Source: Chloroflexota bacterium
Lineage (GTDB): Bacteria > Chloroflexota > Anaerolineae > UBA1429
Assembly (NCBI GenBank): GCA_019873625.1
Contig: JAIOAW010000012.1
Coordinates: 1 to 64,000, forward strand
DNA length: 64,000 nucleotides
Direction: 5' to 3'
Below, one piece after another: positions 37,709 to 46,760 of this stretch (position 1 is its first letter; each line of letters begins with the position of its first letter). The position numbers and the translations under genes were made by a program. The notes below the pieces were generated by a model. That model had not been told where the DNA came from. It was given only the letters and a program-made list of their open reading frames with translations, and did not search any database.

Positions 37709-39151
37709 ATGGAACGCTTGCTCGCGCGTCGCCTTCCTGAGGAGTTCGGGGCTTGGCGGGCAAGCCTTGGGCGCATCGGGCGTGCGGGCCTCGTCGCCCT
37801 CGTGGGGTTGGCGTTGGCGCGCTTGCCCCTGAAAGGGGCGGCCATCCTGGCCGGGGGAGCGGCGGCGGGGCTTCTCATCCTGCGGTGGCCGTCCTTGGGG
37901 TTTTTCCCTTTGGCCTTGAGTATCCCCTTCGGCTCTTTGTTCGCCCTTCCGGTGGGCGGCCTAGCGCTTAGCCCGAGCCAGCCTCTGTTGGCGCTCCTCT
38001 CCGCCGCCTGGGCGGCGCGCCGCGCGGCCTTGGGCGCAGGGCGGGTTCGGCGGCTGCCCTTGACGGTGCCGCTCCTTCTTTTCCTAGGCGTGGTGAGCCT
38101 GGGCCTCCTCCCCGCGCGCGACCTCCCCTCGGCGCTCACCGAGTGGCTCAAATGGGCGGAGGTGCTGTGGGTCTACCTCCTTGCCGGGAGCGTGCTGACC
38201 CCCGCGATGCGCCGTTGGCTGTGCGGCGCCTTGCTCATCGCGGGGGCGCTTGAGGCGGCCTTGGGGTTGTATCAATTCCTCTTTCAGGTGGGGCCGCCGG
38301 GGTTCATCCTGTTGGGGCGCTATATGCGCGCCTATGGCACCTTTCGCCAGCCGAACCCCTTCGGCGGTTACCTCGGCCTCCTGTTGCCCGTGGGGTATGC
38401 GCTCGTTTGGGTAGGGGCGCGCCCGGCGCTCTCTCGCCGGGGCGCCTTGGGAGATCGGCTCCTTTGGGGGCTGGCCCTCGGCTCCAGCCTCTTGATGGCG
38501 CTGGGCATCGTGGCGAGTTGGTCTCGGGGGGCGCTCGTGGGGGTGTTGGGCGGTTTGGCCCTCGTCGCGCTCCGTTTGGGGCGGCGGGTATGGCTTATCC
38601 TCTTCATTGTGGCGCTTGTCCTGGCGATCTGGGCACCGACCCTTTTCGGGGCGCTGCCGGAGGGATTCATAGGGCGGCTGGGCGACGCCTTCACCCTCAT
38701 CGGGCAGGACCTTTCCACCCTCGAAATCACCGATGCGAACTTTGCCCTCGTAGAGCGCTATGCCCACTGGCAGGCAGCCTGGCGTATGTTCGCGCAAAGA
38801 CCTTGGTTCGGCGTGGGGGTGGGGCAGTATCCCGTGGTTTACCCGAGCGTCGCCATACCTCGCTGGCAGGACCCACTGGGCCATGCGCATAATATCTATC
38901 TGAATATCCTGGCCGAGCAGGGATTGGTGGGCCTAGGGGCGTATCTGGCCCTGGTATTCGCCGCCCTGGTAGCCCTCTGGCGGCGGGCCGGCAAGGCCGC
39001 GGGCTGGGAGCGCGCTTTTGCCTTGGGCGCCTTGGGGATGCTCGGTCACCTGATGGCGCACAGCCTGTTCGATAACCTCTATGTGCACGAGATGTACCTC
39101 CTCGTTGCGCTCGTTTGGGCCATAGCCACCCCGCCCAGTGCGGAACCCTAG
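37709..39151 (+). CDS. O-antigen ligase/polymerase (Wzy/WaaL-like) membrane protein
   Basis: Many TM helices, FRQPNPFGGYLGLLLP, GHAHNIYLNILAEQGLVGL. Confidence 0.87.
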   Translation: MERLLARRLPEEFGAWRASLGRIGRAGLVALVGLALARLPLKGAAILAGGAAAGLLILRWPSLGFFPLALSIPFGSLFALPVGGLALSPSQPLLALLSAAWAARRAALGAGRVRRLPLTVPLLLFLGVVSLGLLPARDLPSALTEWLKWAEVLWVYLLAGSVLTPAMRRWLCGALLIAGALEAALGLYQFLFQVGPPGFILLGRYMRAYGTFRQPNPFGGYLGLLLPVGYALVWVGARPALSRRGALGDRLLWGLALGSSLLMALGIVASWSRGALVGVLGGLALVALRLGRRVWLILFIVALVLAIWAPTLFGALPEGFIGRLGDAFTLIGQDLSTLEITDANFALVERYAHWQAAWRMFAQRPWFGVGVGQYPVVYPSVAIPRWQDPLGHAHNIYLNILAEQGLVGLGAYLALVFAALVALWRRAGKAAGWERAFALGALGMLGHLMAHSLFDNLYVHEMYLLVALVWAIATPPSAEP

Positions 39152-39168
39152 GGCCAAGGCCCCTCTTT

Positions 39169-39197
39169 TTGCGCCTTTTCTCCCCTCTCGGTACAAT
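39169..39197 (+). promoter_or_regulatory. Candidate promoter immediately upstream of gtrA-like gene
   Basis: TTGCGC-N17-TACAAT; ATG only 7 nt past the -10 element. Confidence 0.6.
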
Positions 39198-39204
39198 CTC
39201 GCCT

Positions 39205-39654
39205 ATGCAGCAAGCGATTTCGCGGGCCAAAACGTTCTTTTACGCTAACCGCGCCGAGGTGAGGCGCTTTCTCAAGTTCAGCGTGGTGGGCACCATCGGC
39301 GCAGGCGTGGATTTCGGCATCCTGAACTTGGGCATCCAGGTGTTCGGCTTGCCTAAATGGTTGGCGAACACCTTTTCCTTTTTTGCCGCTGTATTCAGCA
39401 ACTTTATGTGGAACCGCTTCTGGACCTACCCCGAAACCCGCCGGGAGCGCTTTCTTCCCCAATTTGGGCAATTCCTTTTGGTGAACCTGGCGGGCTATGG
39501 CATCAACCAGGCCATTTTCCTTTCGCTCGATCACTATGTCTTTAGCCCGTGGGGCGTGTGGGGATATAACCTCTCCAAGACCATCGCTATCGGCGTGGTG
39601 CTCTTTTGGAATTTCGGCGTGAACCGGGTGTGGACGTATCGGAAGGTCAAATGA
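39205..39654 (+). CDS. GtrA family membrane protein
   Basis: RFLKFSVVGTIGAGVDFGILNLGI...ANTFSFFAAVFSNFMWNRFWTYPETR. Confidence 0.9.
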   Translation: MQQAISRAKTFFYANRAEVRRFLKFSVVGTIGAGVDFGILNLGIQVFGLPKWLANTFSFFAAVFSNFMWNRFWTYPETRRERFLPQFGQFLLVNLAGYGINQAIFLSLDHYVFSPWGVWGYNLSKTIAIGVVLFWNFGVNRVWTYRKVK

Positions 39655-40787
39655 TGCGCGTGGCGATAGATTATACCGCCGCCGTGCGCCAAAGGGCGGG
39701 CATCGGCCGCTATACGCGGGGCCTGGTGAGCGCCCTGGCGGAGATGGATCGCGAGACGGCCTATGTCCTTCTGAGCGCCGGGCGAGGCGCGGAGGAAGGC
39801 CCTTGGCCGGCGAACTTTTCTCGGCGCATCTTGCCCCTTTCCGACCGGCACCTCGCCATCCTGTGGCAAAGGGTGCGGCTCCCCCTGCCCGTGGAACTCT
39901 TTACCGGCCGCGTGGACGTATTCCACTCGCCCGATTTCACCTTGCCGCCCGTATGGCGCGCGCGGACGGTGGTTACCATCCATGATCTTTCTTTTATCCG
40001 CCATCCGGAGTGTTTCTCAAAACCCCTGCTGGAATACCTTTTGGCGAGCGTGCCGCGCGCCGTGCGGCGGGCGGATTTCCTCTTGGCGGATTCGGCAAGC
40101 ACCCGGCAGGATCTCATCGAACTCTTGGGCGCGGCGCCCGAGCGGGTGGCCGTGGTGTACCCCGGCGTGGAGGCGCACTTTGGCCCGGCGGAGGATGCGG
40201 CCCGGCTCGAGGCATGCCTTGCGCGATACGCCGTTCGCCGGCCCTACATCCTGGGGGTAGGCACGCTCCAGCCGCGCAAGAACTTTGCACGGCTCATCCG
40301 CGCCTACCACCTCTTGCGCCAGCGGCACGGCATCCCCCACCGGTTGGTCATCGCCGGCGCCAAGGGGTGGCTTTTTGAGGAGATCGAAGAGACGATCCGC
40401 ACCCTGCGCCTTGAGGAGTGGGTTCAGATCACGGGGTTCATCCCCGATGAGGATCTTCCGGCCCTTTACCAAGGGGCGGACGTCTTTGCCTTCCCCTCGC
40501 TTTATGAGGGGTTCGGCATCCCGGTGCTCGAGGCCTTGGCCTGCGGCACGCCTGTGGTCGCCTCGAACACCTCCTCGTTGCCCGAGGCGGCCGGGGAGGC
40601 CGCGCTCCTTGTGGACCCGGAGGACGTCGAGGCGCTTGCGGAGGCCTTGTGGCGCTTGCTCGTCGATTCCCCTTTGCGCAACGCTTTGCGCGCGCGTGGG
40701 TTTGAGCAAGTAAAGCGGTTTTCTTGGGCCGGTTCGGCCCAAAAGGTGCGTTCCATTTATCGCCATCTCGTCGAGGGAGGAGAGTAA
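39651..40787 (+). CDS. Glycosyltransferase family 4
   Basis: GIGRYTRGLVSALAEM; GTLQPRKNFARLIRAY; FAFPSLYEGFGIPVLEALACGTPVVASN. Confidence 0.92.
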   Translation: MMRVAIDYTAAVRQRAGIGRYTRGLVSALAEMDRETAYVLLSAGRGAEEGPWPANFSRRILPLSDRHLAILWQRVRLPLPVELFTGRVDVFHSPDFTLPPVWRARTVVTIHDLSFIRHPECFSKPLLEYLLASVPRAVRRADFLLADSASTRQDLIELLGAAPERVAVVYPGVEAHFGPAEDAARLEACLARYAVRRPYILGVGTLQPRKNFARLIRAYHLLRQRHGIPHRLVIAGAKGWLFEEIEETIRTLRLEEWVQITGFIPDEDLPALYQGADVFAFPSLYEGFGIPVLEALACGTPVVASNTSSLPEAAGEAALLVDPEDVEALAEALWRLLVDSPLRNALRARGFEQVKRFSWAGSAQKVRSIYRHLVEGGE

Positions 40788-40790
40788 GAG

Positions 40791-41975
40791 ATGTTCCAGT
40801 TTGCCAAACGGATGAGCCGCATCGGCACGGAATCGGCCTTTGAGGTGCTGGCCCGCGCTAAGGCGATGGAAACCCAGGGCCGCGAGGTGATCCACCTGGA
40901 AATCGGCGAGCCGGATTTCGACACGCCGGCCCACATCATCGAGGCGGCCTGCCGCGCCCTACGCAACGGGGCTACGCACTATACCCCTTCGGCGGGTATC
41001 CCCGCGCTGCGCGAGGCCATCGCAGAGCACTTTAGCCGGGCGCGTCGCCAGCCCATCGAACCGAGCCAGGTGGTCGTCACACCGGGGGCCAAACCGATTA
41101 TGTTCTACGTCATCCTGGCCTTGGCCGAAAAGGGGCGCGAGGTCATTTACCCCAACCCCGGCTTCCCCATCTACGAATCTATGATCAACTTTGCGGGGGC
41201 TAAGCCGGTGCCCATCCCGCTCCGCGAGGAATACGGCTTCAGCCTGGACGTCAACGAGTTCAAAGATTTGGTAACCGACCGCACCGCGCTCGTCATCCTG
41301 AACTCGCCGGCCAACCCCACGGGGGGCGTCTTGAGCCGGGCCGATTTGGAGGCGATTGCCGAGATCTGCGCCGAACGGGATATCCCCGTCTTGGCGGATG
41401 AGGTTTATGAGCACATCCTCTACGAGGGCGAATTTGAGAGCATCGCCACCTGCGAGGGAATGTCCACCTCAGAGCGGACGATCATCCTGCACGGCTTTTC
41501 TAAGACGTATGCGATGACGGGGTGGCGCTTGGGGTTCGGCATTATGCCCAAGGCCGTGGCCGAGCAGGTTACGCTCTTGATGATCAACTCGAACTCTTGC
41601 ACGAACGCCGCCACCCAGTGGGCGGGCGTGGAAGCCCTGAAAGGCCCGCAAGATAGCGTGCGCCAGATGGTGCAGGCCTTCCGCGAGCGCCGCGATGTCA
41701 TCGTCCAAGGGTTGAACGAGATTCCGGGCATCACTTGCCTCAAGCCCAAGGGGGCGTTCTACGTCTTCCCCAACATCCGCGGCACGGGGATGACGAGCAA
41801 GGAATGCGAAACCTTCCTCTTGGAGGAGGCCGGCGTGGCCGCCCTATCGGGCGCCTCGTTTGGGGCCTACGGCGAGGGCTATCTGCGGCTCTCGTATGCG
41901 AACTCTATCGAGAATATCCTCAAGGCGCTGGATCGCATTCGCACGGCGCTGGCTAAGCGGCGGGGGAGAGGGTAA
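40791..41975 (+). CDS. PLP-dependent aminotransferase class I/II
   Basis: EIGEPDFDTPAHI, YTPSAGIPALREAIAEH, NSPANPTGGVLS, HGFSKTYAMTGWRLGF. Confidence 0.94.
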   Translation: MFQFAKRMSRIGTESAFEVLARAKAMETQGREVIHLEIGEPDFDTPAHIIEAACRALRNGATHYTPSAGIPALREAIAEHFSRARRQPIEPSQVVVTPGAKPIMFYVILALAEKGREVIYPNPGFPIYESMINFAGAKPVPIPLREEYGFSLDVNEFKDLVTDRTALVILNSPANPTGGVLSRADLEAIAEICAERDIPVLADEVYEHILYEGEFESIATCEGMSTSERTIILHGFSKTYAMTGWRLGFGIMPKAVAEQVTLLMINSNSCTNAATQWAGVEALKGPQDSVRQMVQAFRERRDVIVQGLNEIPGITCLKPKGAFYVFPNIRGTGMTSKECETFLLEEAGVAALSGASFGAYGEGYLRLSYANSIENILKALDRIRTALAKRRGRG

Positions 41976-41995
41976 CCCCCCGCCGCGCCCCAGCC

Positions 41996-42550
41996 CTAGG
42001 GGGAAGAAGCGTAGGCCTCTCGCTTGAGGACGCCGATAAAGGGGAGGTTGCGATAGTCTTCGGCAAAATCCAGCCCGTAGCCGATGACGAACTCATCGGG
42101 AATCTCAAAGCCGACGTAATCAATGTGCAGGGGCACTTGGCGGCGGGCCGGCTTGGTGAGGAGCGCGCAGATGCGCAGGCTGGCGGGTTGGCGCACGCGG
42201 AGGTTCTCCAGCAAGTAGGCTAGGGTGTTCCCCGTATCAATGATATCCTCGACGATGAGCACGTGCCGCCCGCTGATGTCGGTATCCAAGTCTTTGAGGA
42301 TGCGCACCACGCCGCTGGAGACGGTGGAATTCCCATAACTGGAGATGGCCATAAAATCCACGCCGTGGCGGATGGTCAAGGCGCGGCTGAGGTCGGCCAG
42401 GAAGAGGAACCCCCCTTTGAGGACGCACAAGAGCAAGGGGTTCAGGTCGTGGTAATCCGCCGAGATCTGCGCCCCCAATTCGCGCACGCGCTTTTGTAAT
42501 TCCTCTTGAGAAATCAGCACACGATCCACATTCTGCAAGAGCGCGTTCAT
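41996..42550 (-). CDS. hpt: Hypoxanthine phosphoribosyltransferase
   Basis: LCVLKGGFLFLADLSRA, VLIVEDIIDTGNTLAYL, FVIGYGLDFAEDYRNLPFIGVL. Confidence 0.95.
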   Translation of the reverse strand: MNALLQNVDRVLISQEELQKRVRELGAQISADYHDLNPLLLCVLKGGFLFLADLSRALTIRHGVDFMAISSYGNSTVSSGVVRILKDLDTDISGRHVLIVEDIIDTGNTLAYLLENLRVRQPASLRICALLTKPARRQVPLHIDYVGFEIPDEFVIGYGLDFAEDYRNLPFIGVLKREAYASSP

Positions 42551-42589
42551 CTCCTCACCCCTGGCCTTGGGCCATCCTTCACGTTCTTG

Positions 42590-42740
42590 ACCCCTATTCT
42601 AGGCTTTTTGCCCTAGGCCGCAAGGCCGGCCTACTGGCCCCTCTCCCACTCGACGTGGGAAAGGGCCATATGGAGTGCGGAAGTGGAGCTTCCGCGATGG
42701 CCGCATTGCGGGCCTCTCGGCCCGCCGCGAGGCCGGCCCT
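42590..42740. repeat. Intergenic palindrome-rich repeat cluster
   Basis: AGGCCGCAAGGCCGGCCT, CCTCTCCCAC...GTGGGAAAGG, GGAAGTGGAGCTTCC, GCGGGCCTCTCGGCCCGC. Confidence 0.75.
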
Positions 42741-43309
42741 TACCGCAGCCCCTTCCCTATCGAGAAGGCGGGGCCGAGGAACGCGCCCAGGCCGTAGTAG
42801 GTGCGCGTATCCGGCGCAAAGATGATGGGCCGCACCTTAGCGATATCCACCCGCCCGTGCGCGTCGAGCACCTCCTCTTCGGCTTTGACGTCCAGCACCT
42901 CGCCGATGAATTGGGTATGCAGGCCCAGTTCCAAGGCCTGCACCAGCCGGCATTCGAGCACCACGGCGGCCTCGGCCACATACGGGGCGTGGATGCGTTC
43001 CGCCGGAACGGGCGTAAGGCCGGCGGAGGCGAACTTATCTCCCTCGCGGCCGCTGGCGATGCCGCAGTAATCCACTTGGCGCACGTAGGTCTCGGGGAGG
43101 ATATTCACCGTGTAGCCCCCCTGCGCCAAGATGCAGTGGTGCGAATAGGTGGCCTTGCGCAGAGAGACGTACACGCAAGGCGGCTGCGAGTTGCAGATGC
43201 CGCCCCAGGCCGCGGTCATCACATTGGGTTTGCCTGCTTCGTCATAGGTGCCCACCAAGAGGGCGGGCGTGGGGTAAAGGATCGTCTTGGCGCCGACGGA
43301 CTTTTTCAT
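42740..43309 (-). CDS. Flavin reductase family protein
   Basis: KPNVMTAAWGGICNSQPPCVYVSLRKATYSHHCILAQGGYTVNILPE. Confidence 0.87.
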   Translation of the reverse strand: MKKSVGAKTILYPTPALLVGTYDEAGKPNVMTAAWGGICNSQPPCVYVSLRKATYSHHCILAQGGYTVNILPETYVRQVDYCGIASGREGDKFASAGLTPVPAERIHAPYVAEAAVVLECRLVQALELGLHTQFIGEVLDVKAEEEVLDAHGRVDIAKVRPIIFAPDTRTYYGLGAFLGPAFSIGKGLR

Positions 43310-43327
43310 CGCCTTCCCTCCCTCGTA

Positions 43328-44656
43328 TCAGTGCTGTGGAACGGGCGAAGCGGCCTCTACCTGGCGCAGGCGCGCCCGATGCTGCCAAGCCGCCCTGGCC
43401 AGGTAAAGCGCCCCGCCCAGGATGATCGCCGTCATCGAGCCGATCATCGTGCGGAACCCCGCCACCTGCGTAATGGCCCCGCCAATCGTATTCCCCAAGA
43501 TGGAGCCGATGCTCCCCGCCGAGTTATATAGCCCGGAGACCTGCCCCCGTTGAGATTTGCCGCGCACCTCCGTGGCATAGACCATCGCCGCCACCGTAAA
43601 GGCCGAGAAGGCAAAACTCCGCACGACTTGGATGAGGATGATCCAGGGCATCGTGGGTGCGACGATATACCCCATAAAGACCACCGCCCAGGCCACGAAC
43701 CCCATACTGAGCATCGGGAGCCGCCCCGTGCGGTCGGAGAGCCACCCGGCGAGGATCATCATCGGGAACTCGAGCGAAGAGGCAAGCGACCAGAGTTGGC
43801 TCACCAAGCGCTCCGAATAGCCGATCTCCTCGTGCATATAGTTTGCCCACAGGGCGTAGACGGCCCCAAAGACGAGCGACCACAGGAGCGAGGCGATGAG
43901 GAGCGGCGCGAGGGGCAACGTCACCTTAGGGGCCTCGGCGAGTTCCTCGGCGGTGCGCTCATCGGCGAGCATCTCGCCCGTCCCTTCATGGCGCAAGGCT
44001 GCGCCCAGGCGAGTGATCGCATCGCGCACGGCAGCCACGGTGGCCGATATAACCTCCCGCAGAAACCCGCCGACGCCCTGGAAGGCCTTTGCCTGTTGGG
44101 CTTGGCCCTCCTCCTGCACATAGAGCGCGAGGATAAAGGCCACGAACAGGAAAAGGGCCGAAATGCGGTAAGGCACCCGCAGAGAGGTGGCCTCCACGAT
44201 ATACCCGGCGATAAAGGCCATCACCCCGAACCCGAGGGAGGAGAATCCCCGGTAGGCACCCATACGCCATCCTCGGCCGGCCCTCTGCCGCCCAAGGATA
44301 TCGCCCATCAAGGCCAGGCTGGCCACGCCATAGGCGGCCTGAGCGATGGCATCGAGGATGCGCAAGGGGAAAAGGTAGATGTAGTTCGGCACAAAGGAGG
44401 TGATTATGGCGTCAAGCCCCAAGAAAGCCAGGCCCAAGAGGAGGAAACTCTTGCGCCGCTGGAGGATATCCGAGGCGCGCCCCCAAAAATAGGCAAACAC
44501 CACGGACATCAGCGAGGTGACGGTGCTCAGGGCGCCGATGGCGATATAACTCGCCCCGAGCGACCGGGTGTAGACCGACCCCAGCGGCCCGATGATGCCG
44601 CGCGACATAAAGAGGATAAAACTAATCGCCGTGATGAGGGCATAGTTCCGTTTCAT
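43328..44656 (-). CDS. MFS transporter
   Basis: About 12 TM helices; FAYFWGRASDILQRRK, GWLSDRTGRLPM; start at MKRNYALITA. Confidence 0.87.
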   Translation of the reverse strand: MKRNYALITAISFILFMSRGIIGPLGSVYTRSLGASYIAIGALSTVTSLMSVVFAYFWGRASDILQRRKSFLLLGLAFLGLDAIITSFVPNYIYLFPLRILDAIAQAAYGVASLALMGDILGRQRAGRGWRMGAYRGFSSLGFGVMAFIAGYIVEATSLRVPYRISALFLFVAFILALYVQEEGQAQQAKAFQGVGGFLREVISATVAAVRDAITRLGAALRHEGTGEMLADERTAEELAEAPKVTLPLAPLLIASLLWSLVFGAVYALWANYMHEEIGYSERLVSQLWSLASSLEFPMMILAGWLSDRTGRLPMLSMGFVAWAVVFMGYIVAPTMPWIILIQVVRSFAFSAFTVAAMVYATEVRGKSQRGQVSGLYNSAGSIGSILGNTIGGAITQVAGFRTMIGSMTAIILGGALYLARAAWQHRARLRQVEAASPVPQH

Positions 44657-44713
44657 AACCTCGCGTGCTCCCCAACGAGATGCGCCCACCGGCCAACGCG
44701 GTGCAGCCTTCCG

Positions 44714-44742
44714 ATTGTAGCCCGAAATAAAGCGCTGTCCAA
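44714..44742 (-). promoter_or_regulatory. Promoter of MFS gene
   Basis: Minus strand TTGGAC-N17-TACAAT. Confidence 0.6.
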
Positions 44743-44753
44743 CCGAAAGGGCC

Positions 44754-44782
44754 TTGCGGGGGCGGGGCGATCTATGCATAAT
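44754..44782 (+). promoter_or_regulatory. Candidate promoter of aldo/keto reductase gene
   Basis: TTGCGG-N17-CATAAT. Confidence 0.5.
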
Positions 44783-44819
44783 CGCCAGGTAAGGGATTCG
44801 AAACGTAAGGAGGTGCCAT

Positions 44820-45812
44820 ATGGAGAGCGTGCGGTTAGGGCGCTCGGGGCTAAAGGTCTCGCGCGTCTGCCTGGGGACGATGACCTTCGGCAATGAGGCC
44901 GATGAGGAGGCCTCTTTTCGGATTATGGATCGCTTTGTGGAGTGGGGTGGGACGTTCATTGATACGGCCGACCAATACCAACGTGGCCTCTCCGAGGAGA
45001 TCGTGGGGCGCTGGCTCGCCTCGCGCGGGGTGCGCGATCAGATTATCTTGGCCACCAAGGTCTATGCCCCTATGGGGCCGGGGCCGAACGATGGATACCT
45101 TTCGCGCTACCACATCTTCAAGGCGTGCGAGGCCAGCCTGCGGCGCTTGCAGACGGACGTGATTGACCTGTACCAAATCCACCGTTGGGACCCCGAAACG
45201 CCCCCAGAGGAGACCCTAGAGGCCTTGAACGACCTCGTGCGCCAAGGCAAGGTGCGCTACATCGGTTTTTCGAACCTCAAGGCCTGGCACTTGGCGCAGT
45301 TCTTGCGCCTTTCAGAGAGGCACCACTGGTCGCGCTTTATCTGCGCCCAGATGCTCTATAACGCCCTGAACCGCAGCATCGAGGCCGAGGTCTTGCCCTA
45401 CTGCGCGTATGAGGGAATCGGCGTCATCGTCTATAACCCCTTGGCCGGCGGGATGCTCACGGGCAAATACCGGCGCGGCGAACCCCTGCCCGCCGGGGCG
45501 CGGCTGGAGGCCAACCCGATGTACTATCAGCGCTATTACACCGAAGAGGCGCTCCAAATCGCCGAGGGGTTGGCCCAGGCCGCCAAGGAACGGGGCGTTA
45601 CGCCGGCGCAGTTAGCGCTCGCTTGGGTGCTCGCCGAGCCGCGCATCACGTGCCCCATCGTTGGCGCGCGCAACGTCGAGCAACTCGAGGATACGCTGGG
45701 TGGGCTGGATGTTCGCCTCACGCCGGAGGAACGCGCCGCGCTGCCGGCCGTCCTCCCCGGCCGCTGGGTCGGGCGAGACCAGGTATACGACCGGGATGAG
45801 AGGGTGCGGTAG
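44820..45812 (+). CDS. Aldo/keto reductase
   Basis: RLGRSGLKVSRVCLGTMTFG, FIDTADQYQRGLSEEIVG, IDLYQIHRWD, YIGFSNLKAWHL; SD AAGGAGGTG. Confidence 0.94.
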   Translation: MESVRLGRSGLKVSRVCLGTMTFGNEADEEASFRIMDRFVEWGGTFIDTADQYQRGLSEEIVGRWLASRGVRDQIILATKVYAPMGPGPNDGYLSRYHIFKACEASLRRLQTDVIDLYQIHRWDPETPPEETLEALNDLVRQGKVRYIGFSNLKAWHLAQFLRLSERHHWSRFICAQMLYNALNRSIEAEVLPYCAYEGIGVIVYNPLAGGMLTGKYRRGEPLPAGARLEANPMYYQRYYTEEALQIAEGLAQAAKERGVTPAQLALAWVLAEPRITCPIVGARNVEQLEDTLGGLDVRLTPEERAALPAVLPGRWVGRDQVYDRDERVR

Positions 45813-45844
45813 AAAAAAAGGGGCTTGGCCTTGACCAAGCCCCC
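45813..45844 (-). terminator. Rho-independent terminator for tRNA-Gly(CCC) transcript
   Basis: Minus strand GGGGCTTGGTCAAGGCCAAGCCCC-TTTTTTT. Confidence 0.85.
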
Positions 45845-45853
45845 GATCTTCAG

Positions 45854-45926
45854 AGCGGGTGATGGGATTCGAACCCACGACATTCTGCTTGGGAAGCAGA
45901 CGCTCTGCCAACTGAGCTACACCCGC
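45854..45926 (-). tRNA. tRNA-Gly (anticodon CCC)
   Basis: Minus strand GCGGGTGTAGCTCAGTTGGCAGAGCGTCTGCTTCCCAAGCAGAATGTCGTGGGTTCGAATCCCATCACCCGC. Confidence 0.96.
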
Positions 45927-46006
45927 AATGAGCAACTCCTATTATAGCGCCACAGGGGGCGCTGTCAAATTTTGGCCCATTTTGCCTCGCGCCCGTGCTT
46001 TAGCGG

Positions 46007-46035
46007 TTGACAATTCTCCCAGAAGTTGCTACTAT
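46007..46035 (+). promoter_or_regulatory. Promoter of hpf
   Basis: TTGACA-N17-TACTAT. Confidence 0.7.
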
Positions 46036-46124
46036 CGAACCACCCGCGAGACCCCTCTTATCGCCGCGCTGTGGGGGTGAAAACCCTGCCTCGAACGATA
46101 TCCCACTATAGGAAGGAGCCGACC

Positions 46125-46682
46125 ATGGACGTGATCCTCAAGACCCGCAATCTCGATCTCAGCGATACCCTGCGTAACTATGTCGAAAAGAAAGTAAGCA
46201 AACTGGAGCGCTTTCTTCCGAACATTGACCAGGCGACGGTGGAACTCGCGGTGCAGAATTCCAAGAGCGCGCAAGATCGGCACGTGGCGCAGATCACCCT
46301 GCGCAGCACGAACGGCGTCATCCTCCGCGCCGAGGAGCGTTCGGCGGATATGTATGCCTCGATTGACGCCGCCTTAGATAAGATGACCCGCCGCATTCGG
46401 CGCTACAAGGGCAAGCATTGGAAGTCTCTGGGGCGGCCTCAAGAGGAGGAGTTGCCGGAGGAAATGCTGGCCGAAGTCGCGGAGGAGGCGGAGGAGCCTG
46501 CGGCCGTGGTGCGCACCAAGACCTTCCCCACCCGCCCGATGACGGTGGAAGAGGCCATCGAGCAGATGGAACTCTTGGGGCACGACTTTTTTGCCTTCTA
46601 CAATGTAGAGGGCAATACCTTCAGTGTGGTCTATCGCCGGCGCAACGGCGGCTACGGCCTCCTCTTGCCCGAAGTGGCCTAA
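46125..46682 (+). CDS. hpf: Long-form ribosome hibernation promoting factor (HPF/RaiA)
   Basis: LKTRNLDLSDTLRNYVEKKVSKLERFL; C-terminal MTVEEAIEQMELLGHDFFAFYNVEGNTFSVVYRRRNGGYGLL. Confidence 0.95.
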   Translation: MDVILKTRNLDLSDTLRNYVEKKVSKLERFLPNIDQATVELAVQNSKSAQDRHVAQITLRSTNGVILRAEERSADMYASIDAALDKMTRRIRRYKGKHWKSLGRPQEEELPEEMLAEVAEEAEEPAAVVRTKTFPTRPMTVEEAIEQMELLGHDFFAFYNVEGNTFSVVYRRRNGGYGLLLPEVA

Positions 46683-46700
46683 CGGAGAGGATGCCAAAAA

Positions 46701-46726
46701 GGGCGGCCTATTGGGGCCGCCCTTTT
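46701..46726 (+). terminator. Rho-independent terminator after hpf
   Basis: GGGCGGCC-loop-GGCCGCCC-TTTT. Confidence 0.85.
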
Positions 46727-46760
46727 CTATCGGTTACGCTTTGCCAGAAAGGAGGGAACG

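Noticed and set aside
43550-44896. 448-aa plus-strand ORF opposite the MFS transporter
   Set aside because: Charged low-complexity antisense translation; the minus strand encodes a clear 12-TM MFS protein.
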